Shown: positions 23,674-55,784 of the stretch, one piece after another
Layout of the letters: each line of letters starts with the position of its first letter
How positions within the stretch are numbered: position 1 is the first letter of the stretch
Source: Lingula anatina
Lineage: Eukaryota > Brachiopoda > Lingulata > Lingulida > Lingulidae
Direction: 5' to 3'
Assembly (NCBI RefSeq): GCF_001039355.2
Contig: NW_019774436.1
Span: 24,126 to 88,125, forward strand
DNA length: 64,000 nt
The notes under the pieces: model-generated
What the model was told of the DNA's origin: nothing
What the model saw: only the letters and a program-made list of their open reading frames with translations
Database searches by the model: none
Program-made: the position numbers and the translations under genes

Positions 23674-23795
23674 GGCATGTTCAGTTAACAAATATAATCC
23701 CCAGACTTGTTATTTAATTTTAATGGAGTTGCTTGCTTGTGCACTTGACTCATTTTATGGCATTATATAATGCATTTTAATGTGTGCAATTTGAA
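23674..23795 (+). repeat. Right copy of the ~120-bp direct repeat (empty site)
   Basis: Partner of 20803-20924/21094-21120. It carries the uninterrupted sequence GCATTTTAATGTGTGCAATT where the left copy has the 169 bp hAT-like insert. Confidence 0.8.
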
Positions 23796-24637
23796 TAATT
23801 AAATTAGTATACACCACAAAATAGTGCAGCATTGAATCCAACTTGGATAAGGAATTTGTATATAAGATGTTCTGAAGTAATATCTGGGGAGTTCGGAGAG
23901 AGGAGATTTAGAGTAACTGCTTGGGTTTCAGGTGGCTAGTATCATCCTTTTTGACATGAAATTTGTACTGAAGTAATATTGTTAGGTGAATTTCACATGG
24001 CTTAATTTTATGCCCTGCAGTTGCAGTCATTCTTAACACAACAATTTAAATATAAGGGTTCATACTGTTTTCTGCACAAGTGACATCAAGTGCCCCAAAC
24101 TAAGAACAATTACATCGTGCATGAGCCATTAATAAATCGACAAATGACTATGTACCTATTTGCAATATAAAGGGTAATGGGCCTTCTTGATGAATGCCAA
24201 ATTTCACATTCATTCAGCAATCCACTTTACAGAGCAAGACAAGAGAAATATAATTTTTTGTTCAAAATATATGTACTGTACATTATTATTCTTTATTTTA
24301 TTTTATTGAATGTGAATATTTATATACTAAGCTATCAAAGCTGTGTATTTTTTAAAAGAATTTAAACTCTCAAATGCATCATACTATTCTTTGAGCCTAA
24401 GAGAGAAAGACAGGAAAAACAGAAACAGTTAAAAGGAGAGCTGTGCTTAGCTCACACACCCCATTTCTTTGAAAAAATATCACTTTTTCTTTATCTCTTT
24501 TAATAGATAGTAACTAAATATATATATATATATATGTTAAATCATGTGAAGAGTAAAATTAGACATTCACATTCTCAAATCAAGCTATTCTTTATGAATC
24601 CACCATCAATAAGACCTTTATTTTCCCTTTATAATAG

Positions 24638-45823
<21,186 letters not shown>

Positions 45824-47902
45824 TGTCAGCAACACAGTAACATGATGCGTTAACAGAGAGAAGCAGTTGAGTAAAACAGATGTTAACTCAAATGAATGAA
45901 AACACCTAGAAAATGAATTATTATTAATGGATTCAAAGTCAAAGCTACATGCAGCTTTGTGAAGATGTTATTTATGAAATAGCAGGAAAAACATTGCTGC
46001 AAATGTCTGGATTGTATAATAGTTATTGTCTAAGTGAAAAAATGAAAATATTCCCAATCCTTCATTTTTATAGAAGGTAGTGATGAATTTTGTATAGTTT
46101 TACAAAATATTTAAACCCTGATCTTTGCCAAAGTGAGTTGTAAACTCTGCTGCCCAATCCCATACAGAAAGTGACTTACTATCAGTAAGGTTAAATAAGG
46201 TGTAATGTGATTTTAGATGACATTTAGATTCCTAGTTATTGAAGGATATGCATTGTTTGTAAATAAACTTTTGTTACCATATCTTTTTTAGAATTGCAAA
46301 TTTAAAGGCAAAACATATATTTTTATATACTTATTTTGATGAGCAATGAATCACACCAGAACACAATTTTTGTTAAGTTTTTATTAACAGTTGTAAATAT
46401 GAATTGCTTTGAACCAAGCATTTTGACAATTATTAATTACATTGCAATTTTATATTTGTATGTAAATGTAAATGATTATTTAATTGTGCTATTGTTATTG
46501 ATTTTCAAAGTGTTTGTGATTAACTGTCTATCCTCTGCTCATAAAAATATACCGCATTCAATTATGATAATTCATATATTCATCTTTAAATTGATTTGCA
46601 TTCACTCTCATATAAGTTCTGCATTACTCAGTTATTCACAGTTCATGTAATGGAAATCATTATATTGATATGGATAAACTTGCATCATATTTTAAACTTA
46701 CACTTAAAATCCTTTAAAGTCAAACTTACAAATTATATGATTTATCTGTTTCAGCAACAATATGTGATAATTGTACAATGAGAACACATTCCATTATTTG
46801 GGGCACATTTTGTGATAATGTGGTGCCTAAAACATTCCTTTTTAATATTATTGCATGTACATTTGCACTTCATGAATAATTAGTAGCAAATCTTTGTATT
46901 TGATGGTATAATTATATTGATAACAAGCTAAACAAATAAGTTTGACCAGTGATGTTTTACTTATATGTTAAAGTAATCTTAGATTGCAAAAAGAACAAAT
47001 TCAAAGTTTAGCTGAAAGAAAATAAATATTTTTATAGTAACTGGTGTCATCTTTTTCGGTAAATACAACTTTTGATTGAGAAGTACTTTCTGAAACTCTA
47101 TTTCTGTTTTCTCTATGGCTTTCACTTTTATTCATTTTTTTTTTTTATTTTCTTTTTAAACATTCCAAAACTGACACTAAGCACACCCCCTAGCAGTCTG
47201 TTTTCCAGGGATGGATCATTAAAAAAATACTTAAAGTGTAAACAAAGTAGATGACTATTGAAGACTGTGATGTATAGATGTCTATTTCACACCCAATTGA
47301 ACTGAAAATGATACCTGTCATTCTGCTTAACTGGGTATACATGTAAAACAGCACCAACTATATAATTATTATTTTAAAATTAAAATTTTTAACTATTTTA
47401 TTAGTTCCAATTTCATTTTTAATTAATTAACTGATTAATTAATCACCACCAAAATCTAACCCATATCTTAGCTATCATGAAAATTTTATCAAAATCCCCC
47501 CAAAACTTTTTGCATAGACAAACGGAACCTTTGCAGAGGTTGCTATTAACACTGTACCTGTAAGGTGGAATGGGGGAAATAAAAAATTGAACAAAATTTC
47601 CCAAACCTCTTAATCATCCTGGATCTGCCTTGTCAAAAATATATATTGGTATTACAATATGTTGGCATATTTATTTATAAAATTGCCCTATTACATAATT
47701 TGTACATGATTCAAAATGATACTTGAGACAAAAGAAGGGGGCATTCCGAAATTACTTAAATCATCATAACGTACTGTATCTTAATGTTTTAACATACAAG
47801 TTCGACAAAAGTAATTTTACAATGATTGTCCAGAATAAAATGCATGCAAAAATTGCAGGATTTCCAGTCCGTTCGTTTGATATTTCTTTTCGTCAAAGAC
47901 TA
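45824..47902. other. 3' UTR of the mucin gene and following AT-rich spacer
   Basis: AATAAA occurs at 46262-46267 and at 47021-47026, both plausible polyadenylation signals for the mucin-like transcript. The second is followed by a GT/T-rich stretch. No further gene is evident up to the MITE at 47903. Confidence 0.55.
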
Positions 47903-48117
47903 GGCTGTATTCCCAGAGCTTTTAGATCGATCTATCCCCGTGGGGAGTCTCACTAGATTACTGTCAGATAATCCGGCTTAAATGTCCGTCCCGCCTACTA
48001 CAAGCTGTAAGGGGGTAATTAACTTTCGTGTCCGCTCGGCTGACAGCTATTTAGCGTGAACCCCCAGGGAGTTAGGTCGATCTTAAGTAGATCGATCTAA
48101 TCTCTGGAAATGGGGTC
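47903..48117 (+). mobile_element. MITE family A, full-length copy
   Basis: A 215 bp copy in the same orientation as the one at 3022. The right target site is TAA (48118-48120). The left flank is CTA, one base off the expected site. The sequence is very close to the 54210 copy over its whole length, including the TAGATCGATCTA subterminal palindrome. Confidence 0.88.
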
Positions 48118-48120
48118 TAA

Positions 48121-51100
48121 CCTGACAATAGTTACGTGAGCAGACCAAGTCAGTCTAACCCAACGACCTATCAAAAGTGTTTTGTCAAGTATTTAATTAG
48201 GTCTTCGCCAGGTGCATTCTGCAACGTACATGATTTAAGACACTTGTGCTGTCTAGATGTTTTGTATCAGCCAAAAACTAAAAAAAAATGGATTTTATCA
48301 ATCGATCTATGTCAAGGCCATTCGCAGTTCTTTGAGAATGACTTCAACAGCAACTTCCCAATCAGATTGTGGTGATTTGCATAACAATAAGTCGCTCAGC
48401 GCAGTGAGAACTATGATCACTTGTTAGCTGGAGATAGAGGACGTTGGACGGAGAGCATCTCATTCAGCATTGGAGCTTGGACCCATCATACATGGATGAC
48501 ACAAATGAATTTTGTGGGTAATATTTCTTCTACCATTGCAAGCACATAGAAGTGAGCGAAGTTCCGATTTGAATGTGGTACGTACGGCTAGAGTAATTTA
48601 TTTACTTCTTCCTTTGTGATCTGAGTTTGATAAAGTATTGGTAGGGAAACTTGTTTTAATTCAAAGGGTTGTGGAATGGGTTGAATAGGCACTTTATCGT
48701 TTATAATGGTGTGGTTGCACCAAAAATGTGTTTCTTTTATGTTTTTACGAGTCCATATTACAAGGTAACAAGTTTGTCTGGGTAGCTCACGGGGTATAAG
48801 AAAAGTTGTACGTAAAATTCACGGCAGGCACGCTCCCATAGAAGCATGAAATATGAAGAAAGTTGTTGTATTACGTATAAGTATATTAGTTTGTGGTGCC
48901 CGGGTACGGTCACTTTAATGCCACTCACTGCACGCGAGTCACATAAAAACGTTTGTATTTTTGTACGTTTTTATATATTTGTAATCGATGTGCATGTATT
49001 ACTGCGAACCTTCTCAGGTGCCTGCATTAGAAACTTGTGTGTATTACTTTCCATTTAATATTAAGAAAGATGTTTGACATGTTTGTAAGTAGAAAAAACG
49101 AGAGAATCTTTTTCATAAGTTTTCACAATGACACAAAAATTCATTGTATCCGTGGGATATTTTCCATGATTTTAAAGTAACCTACATGTAATAGCTTTTT
49201 GTATATAATAGAAGCGGTCTGCTGTATCATTCAATAAATAATACCCGTTTAACATGAGAAAACTGAAATATGTATCAGATAATTATAGTCTTCTAAAGTC
49301 TAAATTTTGCCCTAATTGATTCTGTAATCTCAATGACGAATTCCTGTATTCATTTGCGTCTTTACGTTGAGAAAGCTTTCCAATAGCACTGGTCAATTTA
49401 TTCCTTGTGTCATTCTTTTCATAGTATACTAGATACTGGTGTGCTACATTCCTTGACATTTGTGGTGAAATATCGATTTTTTAAAAAAAAATTTCAACAG
49501 GAGCACAACAATTTCCTTTTCAGTTAATTCAGTCCTAGTTCAAGTTTAATTGCATTGGAATACCATATTAATATTGTTATTAAATTCTTATTTTGATATT
49601 TCAGAAGTGCCAACTCCTTTGCCGAAATCCTGAAAAATGCACGGGCGTCTGATAGAAGCTGTCCTAGGCTGGCTGTATTTTGGAACTGGACACAGAGACA
49701 CGCACGCAACCGCACTCTCTCACACACGCACCGCAACATGTTTATACTCTTACTGTGATTTCAAAAACATTTTAAACCTACATATTATATTATTAATTGA
49801 AATGTTAAGCTAAGGTCGAGCGTGTTTCCTTTTCAAATTATACTCAGAAATCGATAATTGTTTTGTTTTTAGGTTAATACATGTATCTGACTTTTTAGAA
49901 TGACGAGCCATTTATAAAAATAAATGAGCCTTTGGAGGGTAGTTTTCCATTTGATTAGTTAAGTAATATTGGTATGTACCGACTGTTCAGATCCTATAAT
50001 CTACTCGATTTGAAATGTACTCTTTGCTTCTTTAAAATAAAACAAAACATTTGCTTTTTAAATTTGAACATTGTAAAATGTGAAATAAAAAAGTGCCTCC
50101 GTATTGAGATCACGTTTAGATAAATGTATTAATGTATTAAATTATGTATTGTGCCATGAAATATGAATATTAGCTCAAGTAAATATTTCTTCCGTTCAAA
50201 TCTAGGAAGTTGATGTCACCCCTCGGCCTATTCTGACGCATGAATGTATATGTTCATACTACACACATGATTGATGACAGTTTAGAAGTTCATATTTATA
50301 TATTTAAAGTCCATTGAATTGAATCCTGTTCTTAGCCCGTCCCATTTCCTCCAAATATGTTATTCGATTTTGCGTGTAAATGTTATGCGGTTTCTTTCAA
50401 TTTATCTTTGATATTGCGTTGAATTTTAGACCGAAAAACCGCGACGTTCTAATAACGTCAGGCTGAAAAAAAATTATGATTTTTATCATTTTGCAATGTT
50501 TTCATAGTAGATGAAGTGCAGCTTTACATTCATTTTCCTATGCACGTTTTCTTTGGCAGCGTGACTTTACTTACAGCATTAACAGTTTGTTCAATAGTTT
50601 GTATGTGAATATATTCCTATTCATTAAGGTCGCGCGACAAGGTTATTTTCAGTTGCACCCTGGATTACGCACGCTTGCTCCGCAAGGTGTCGCCTGTGGC
50701 GGGGGGGCATCACAGCCCATATGGTTACTGTGGCGAAGGAGACAGGTACTTCCAAACATTTTTTCATAACTGTAATTTTTCCTCATTCTATTCATGAATT
50801 TGATATTTACGGCAATTGAAAATGTGGCACTGGCAAAAGTGAATCTAGGTGCGTTGACAGGCCGCACAGGTGTCCCCAATTAACCGCCGCCAAAGAAGAG
50901 ACCCCAAGCATTAAACAACACAACCTGTAGATACTGGAAATTTGGCGAAAGTTTTACAAGCAACTGAGGCTTTATTAGATTTGGACAGAAATCGAGGGGA
51001 ATGTCCAGTGACATGCCAAACCCCTAAGTTCAAGTCTTGGCCCTTGACACCAGTAACGCACCCCTTAGTCAAGAATCTGAACAAATCAATGTTGGGCAGG

Positions 51101-52180
51101 TATGCTCTGTTTTCTACAGCCGTTTTGTGATTTTATCAACTTGATTGTCAAGTGCCAGACCTTTTGTTCCCAGGTATTAGTAGCAAACTTTATCAGATAA
51201 CAATCTGACACTAGCCAAGCTGCACTATAAAAGCGCTGTAAACTCAGTTATCAATGCTGTCATCTTTACCTGTATCTTTACCGGTATTATGCCAGTGGTA
51301 CGTTTGATACATTTGAGTAAGGCAACATGCTTTAATGCTTATGTTCATTTGTAATACGTTAGCATCAACCTGTTAATAAAAACTTGGAAACTTTCAATGT
51401 TATTACACAATAACAGTATAATGATGGGAGATGTTATGATTAAATGCTTAGAAGAATAATAAAAACAAATTATGTGAAATATAAAATGAATTAATTTTAT
51501 TTGGGTTATTTATTTATTTATTTCAAACCAAATAATTATCAAACATGAAGCTTATTTTTAGAAACATTCGCAGATATATGAAATATAACCCTGCTGGTAC
51601 ACAGACCTACAGTTCTAAAATGCAAATACCAAGTACCTTTCACACACCACTGATGAGATGTGAATAATCATATGTATAAAGTAGTAAAAATATCACAAAA
51701 TNGGGGGGGAGTCCATTCTGATTTGAGGGGTGACAGGTGGGGCGAGATTTCCATCAGATTATAAAAGTCTAATTTAATTAATTTGAACTGTTGCCTTTTA
51801 AAAAGTGTGGTTTAATTTTGCATCAGAATTATTCCACTTTATCATTTTTAATGGATTATTTACATTAAAATAAGGTTTTTAGTTATAAATCAATTTGCGG
51901 AGGCAAAAATTAAAAGTCGTCAAAAATCAACTTGTTCTATGTTAAGAAATTAAAGGAAAGATAGACGAATGAATTTGTTCAGGGAAAAAAGCCTTATTGC
52001 TGTACCTCAAAATTAAGGACATTTTCAAAAAAGCTAGATTGCCAATGCATATAAATTAAATTCGTAATTAAATATATATAATTATCATATCTTTATATTG
52101 ATATTTCTTTCCCCTTATATCCAAAATCTTATGTATCATTATTTCATATCAAAAGGAAATAACACAGAATTACAGAAGTT
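48121..52180. other. Intergenic stretch with one weak exon candidate
   Basis: Mostly AT-rich with no nameable gene. A single N at 51702 is followed by GGGGGGG, which looks like a gap edge. The candidate exon at 50931-51100 is listed separately. Confidence 0.45.
50931..51100 (+). CDS. Candidate internal exon, unknown protein
   Basis: Between an AG at 50929-50930 and a donor CAG|GTATGC after 51100 there is an open frame: DTGNLAKVLQATEALLDLDR, then GECPVTCQTPKFKSWPLT and LVKNLNKSMLG. The composition is protein-like and the flanks look like splice sites. I do not recognise the peptide and have no partner exons, so this is a suggestion only. Confidence 0.22.
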
Positions 52181-52181
52181 T

Positions 52182-53333
52182 TTATTCAGCTTTAATATAA
52201 GTAATGCATAAATAGGCGTAGAGTCTCCGAATGTGTACCAAGGCTACGGTAGGTTGTTTGCAGGGCCGGTTGTGCAGCATCTCGGCGGGCTTCTGAAATG
52301 AGAAAATTATGTTTAAAACAGCCTTTGGCCATACGAACAAGTTTTTAATGCATGCAATATAACAAAGGAGAGGACACTTATAACTGAAATGACGTGCATG
52401 TTTATTGGATTATCCAAAGTTCAGGCTCAGCCACCAGCGATGAAACTGAGGCTAAAATTGGATTGACAAATAATTTGACATATTTTTTAGAACAATAGAA
52501 AACTAAAAATGTTACTCTCCCATTTGCGTATGTTATTACTACGGTCGTTTACATATTGCACTTACTGCTGAATGTCTCGAATGCAATGATTTCTATAATC
52601 GCTAGAATCACGCACTGGCGTTTATTGTTCTAAATAAAATTATTTTTGTTATATCTTAAAATACCCAAGAGAGACATTTGACTTGTTGATAAAAATTTAC
52701 CATGGAATTTAGCCAAAAGATCTTGCGCATATTAGTGGTTCAACTGTACCCATTGGTCGGAAGCTCAGAACTGTGACAAGCATTACTATTATCTACATCG
52801 AAAAGAAGTCCCGGTTCTAGGTAGTAATGCTCACATTACGAAAAATCTAATTTAAGTAGTCACAAATCTTCTCTTAATTGCCTGGACCATACAAAAATGT
52901 TCTTGCAGAACTTAATAAATGACCTAGCTACAAGATTTCAAACAACCTAGGTTTTCATCAAAGGTCACCGTTCATCTGAATGATTGCAGCCCCAAAGCAT
53001 TGTAATACTAAATCAAAACTAACGCAATTCTTTCTAATATTCTGAGTGAGATGCAAGTAACGATGGGCATAAGTTTATAAAGAATTGTGTTCTAAATGTT
53101 TCTCGTAAATTTCCTATCATTCGTCTGTGACCTAAGTATTTTATGACCGTGGTTATTGAAGAAATCGTGATACTTACAAAACATGCATTTGCCTCCTCGC
53201 CTTTGCTACTGCACCACACCAACCTCTGCGTGATCACTCGACAATGTCCAACTGACAAGTGAGTATTCAGAAAAACATCTCGCACTGCGATGAACAGCTT
53301 ATAATTATGCAAATTACAACAGGTATGGCTCAT
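52182..53333 (-). CDS. Candidate two-exon small protein gene, unknown function
   Basis: Exon A runs 53333-53178 from ATG (MSHTCCNLHNYKLF...) to TGTTTT|GTAAGTATC. Exon B runs 52292-52182 after TTCTCATTTCAG. Both ends are phase 0. Exon B is open for 36 codons (KPAEMLHNRPCKQP... ending TYIKAE) and stops in TAA, which overlaps an AATAAA signal (reverse strand, 52181-52186). The product would be 88 aa with no domain I know; CC and C residues at the N terminus are scattered. Strong splice sites, an open join and a signal at the stop favour a transcript. It could equally be a non-coding RNA whose short frame is chance. Exon A overlaps the left arm of the inverted repeat. Confidence 0.35.
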
Positions 53334-53588
53334 TCTAGGTGAGAGGTTGTGACTAAAACAGTCGAAGTCGATGGTTTACTACGGACTTTCAACTGCATGA
53401 CGGAAGACGTGCATGTAGTTTTTCTGAAATAATAAAAGTGTGTTTCAACAAAAAGTAGTGGACAATTATATTTTCATGTCTATGTATAAACATTCGTGAC
53501 AGTTTCAGACACAACCTCTCACCTAGAATGAACCATACCTGTTGTAATTTGCATAATAATAATAAGTTGCCCATCGTAGTGCGAGCTG
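53277..53588. repeat. Inverted repeat, two ~85-bp arms with ~130-bp loop
   Basis: The left arm (53277-53365) contains GCAAATTACAACAGGTATGG, then CTCATTCTAGGTGAGAGGTT. The reverse complement of the right arm (53496-53588) contains GCAAATTACAACAGGTATGG, then TTCATTCTAGGTGAGAGGTT. Outer parts (CTCGCACT.CGAT.G) also match with a few changes. Overall identity is roughly 85-90%. Transcription from either strand would give a long hairpin. The arms contain CAG|GTATGG and CTAG|GTGAGAG, which resemble splice donors. Confidence 0.85.
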
Positions 53589-54206
53589 AATGTTTATAAT
53601 AAATCGACATGCGTACTTGTACTAATAATACAATATGGAATCGATAAACCCTAGTTCCGTTGGATCCAGGTGCCGCCAGATAAAAAAAAAATTATTATAG
53701 ACCCATGTACCGACTGATACGATGTCCCACCTACCACACATACTAGTAAATGCACAGGTGCCTCTCAATCCAAATACCGATAAATTAATGCATTTTACAA
53801 AAAATTCACTAAAACCATGGGGTGTGGTAGCGGTAGAAAAGTGTTAAAATCACTGTCATAGTGGTGCCACGAGTAGTGCCAACAACCTAGTCTTGTCCCT
53901 TATAATAGGTATTTTTAGTATCATCCAATGTAATGCTCCTTCTCACTTTAAGTTCTTTTAAAGTTCTCGGGGCTGTTGGCCGAGCAAACAAAACGCAGAG
54001 GGAGGGGGGTAGGGCAGGGGGCAGCAGTGGAGGGCCTACAACGCGGCAAATATTAAGCCTACGGCCCCCGTGAGCGTCCTCGTATTTGATTTCGTTTATT
54101 TGTTTATTTTTTAACTTTGATTTAAATTGTTCATGTACATGTGTGTGGCACCAACATGTAATCACACCGGCTCCTCACGTATACGTGCTCTGGAATGTTC
54201 AACGCT
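53589..54206. other. Intergenic, no gene seen
   Basis: A purine-rich GGAGGGGGGTAGGGCAGGGG patch at 53999-54018 is the only feature I note. Confidence 0.4.
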
Positions 54207-54209
54207 TAA

Positions 54210-54416
54210 GGCTCTATTCCCATAGATTTTAGATCGATCTATCCCAGCGGGGAGTCTCACTAGATTACTTTCAGATAATCCGACTTAAATGTCCGTCTCG
54301 CCTACTACAAGCTTTAAGGGGGTAATTAACTTTTGTGGCTGACAGCTATTAAGCGTGAACCCCCAGGGAGTTAGGTCGATCTAAAGTAGGTCGATCTAAT
54401 CTATGGAAATGGGGTG
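54210..54416 (+). mobile_element. MITE family A, full-length copy with perfect TAA target site
   Basis: A 207 bp copy flanked by TAA at 54207-54209 and at 54417-54419. The ends read GGCTCTATTCCCATAG and, in reverse, CACCCCATTTCCATAG. The two ends share the same ATAG variant where other copies have AGAG, as if the ends are kept matched. Confidence 0.88.
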
Positions 54417-54574
54417 TAAGAAATATCGAGGGAAGGAAATTAGGACCCTTATATTCTGCATTTGGCTGTCAATCTGCAAAGAAAATATCTGCGCCATGAA
54501 AAATCCAAAGCCATTTTTGTCGTTAAATATTGATAACCATATACCGGTATGATTACATGTACATGTAGGTGTAG

Positions 54575-54802
54575 AGAAAATTTGCCAAGAAAACAGATTT
54601 GGTGGCCCATTTAAAAGGATGTGCGAAAAATCCAAATTCGTCAACAAACTCAGGGGCTGAGTCAGGGACAGAAGTCGGTGAGATGACCATGCTACAGATT
54701 GAAAATAATCCTGTTGGTGACACATTTCAACAAACTTCCACCATAAGGACGGTAGTGGCATTAATTGAAGAAGGGAAAAGAAAATTTTTACCAAGAAAAT
54801 AA
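54575..54802 (+). CDS. Candidate terminal exon with C2H2/BED-like half-finger
   Basis: After a GTGTAG acceptor-like site the frame reads RKFAKKTDLVAHLKGCAKNP, the second half of a C2H2 or BED zinc finger (F...L..H...C). An acidic linker EVGEMTMLQIENNPVGD and VALIEEGKRKFLPRK precede TAA at 54800-54802, with AATAAA overlapping the stop. The upstream exon carrying the first cysteine pair is not visible. Options are the last exon of a zinc-finger gene, or a transposon-derived fragment. Confidence 0.35.
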   Translation, partial: RKFAKKTDLVAHLKGCAKNPNSSTNSGAESGTEVGEMTMLQIENNPVGDTFQQTSTIRTVVALIEEGKRKFLPRK

Positions 54803-55784
54803 AGTCATTTAACTGGAGTAACATTAAACCTCACTATACAGTAGAGGAAGGGAAAGTACTCTGAAAATAGTGTGACTTAAAAAGTGAATACCATTGTCAT
54901 TTCAAGGTTCACTTGAAAAGAAAGCACCTGGAGAAGTCCTTACAGATTAAAAGGTTTGGCAATTAATTATTCTCTACTTTCTTTTGGCTATTTTGAGGTA
55001 CTCTACTGGACTTCCATCCGAAGTCTGAATTTCCTCAAAAAAAAAAAAAAATCATAATAATAATAAATAAATAAATAAATGAATAAATAAATAATAATAA
55101 TAATAAAATAAAAAAAATCGGAAATCATTGCTCAACCCACTCCTACATTTGCCTTGTTACACATTCAATAATAAAGCTGTCACTTATGAAAAATCTCAAT
55201 CATTATAATATTAAACAACAAAGTTGCATCAACGAGTCACCTTGTATTTTGCTTGAAATACTTATGCCCAGATAACAGTTTCAAGATGCTTTGTTTAGCA
55301 GATCTAGAATTGTTACTAAAACATTTGTTCGCAACTTCATATGAGATCCTGCTCATACTAACGCAAATCTCTGACAGGATAGGAAATACAGCACTACCAA
55401 CATTTCCCATGAGCTGGTACAGTATCCAGAAGATTTTACTAAATATGATATTGCTGGAAATTTGTATCATGTTATAGTTCATTTAAACTGCAGCATCATA
55501 AATAAGCTTTATCATTACTTCACTCTTACAAAGCAACTTGAGGTTAAAAATCTCTGAAAAGTTAAATAATCTCAGTTTCAAGTAAACAGATAGGATGGGT
55601 TTGTTTCTGTTAATTTGCAGTCTTTAATTTTTTTAATAAGAGGTCCCTGAAAATGTCTTTGGACACCAGTATCACTCCATCATAATTGTATTTATTGTTA
55701 TTTTGATTTATCAACCAGAAATGTCCATATGATGGGAAACAACTAATAGTTTGTATACAGGGAAGCATCCAGATGTTTAGTAGT
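54803..55784. other. Intergenic and 3' flank of CCDC25
   Basis: An A/T-rich simple stretch occupies 55035-55118. The reverse-strand AATAAA at 55691-55696 lies about 90 bp past the CCDC25 stop and is the likely polyadenylation signal for that gene. Confidence 0.6.

Noticed and set aside
54396-54824. A 142-codon minus-strand frame
   Set aside because: It overlaps a MITE end and the opposite-strand finger-like frame, and has no domain or splice context.
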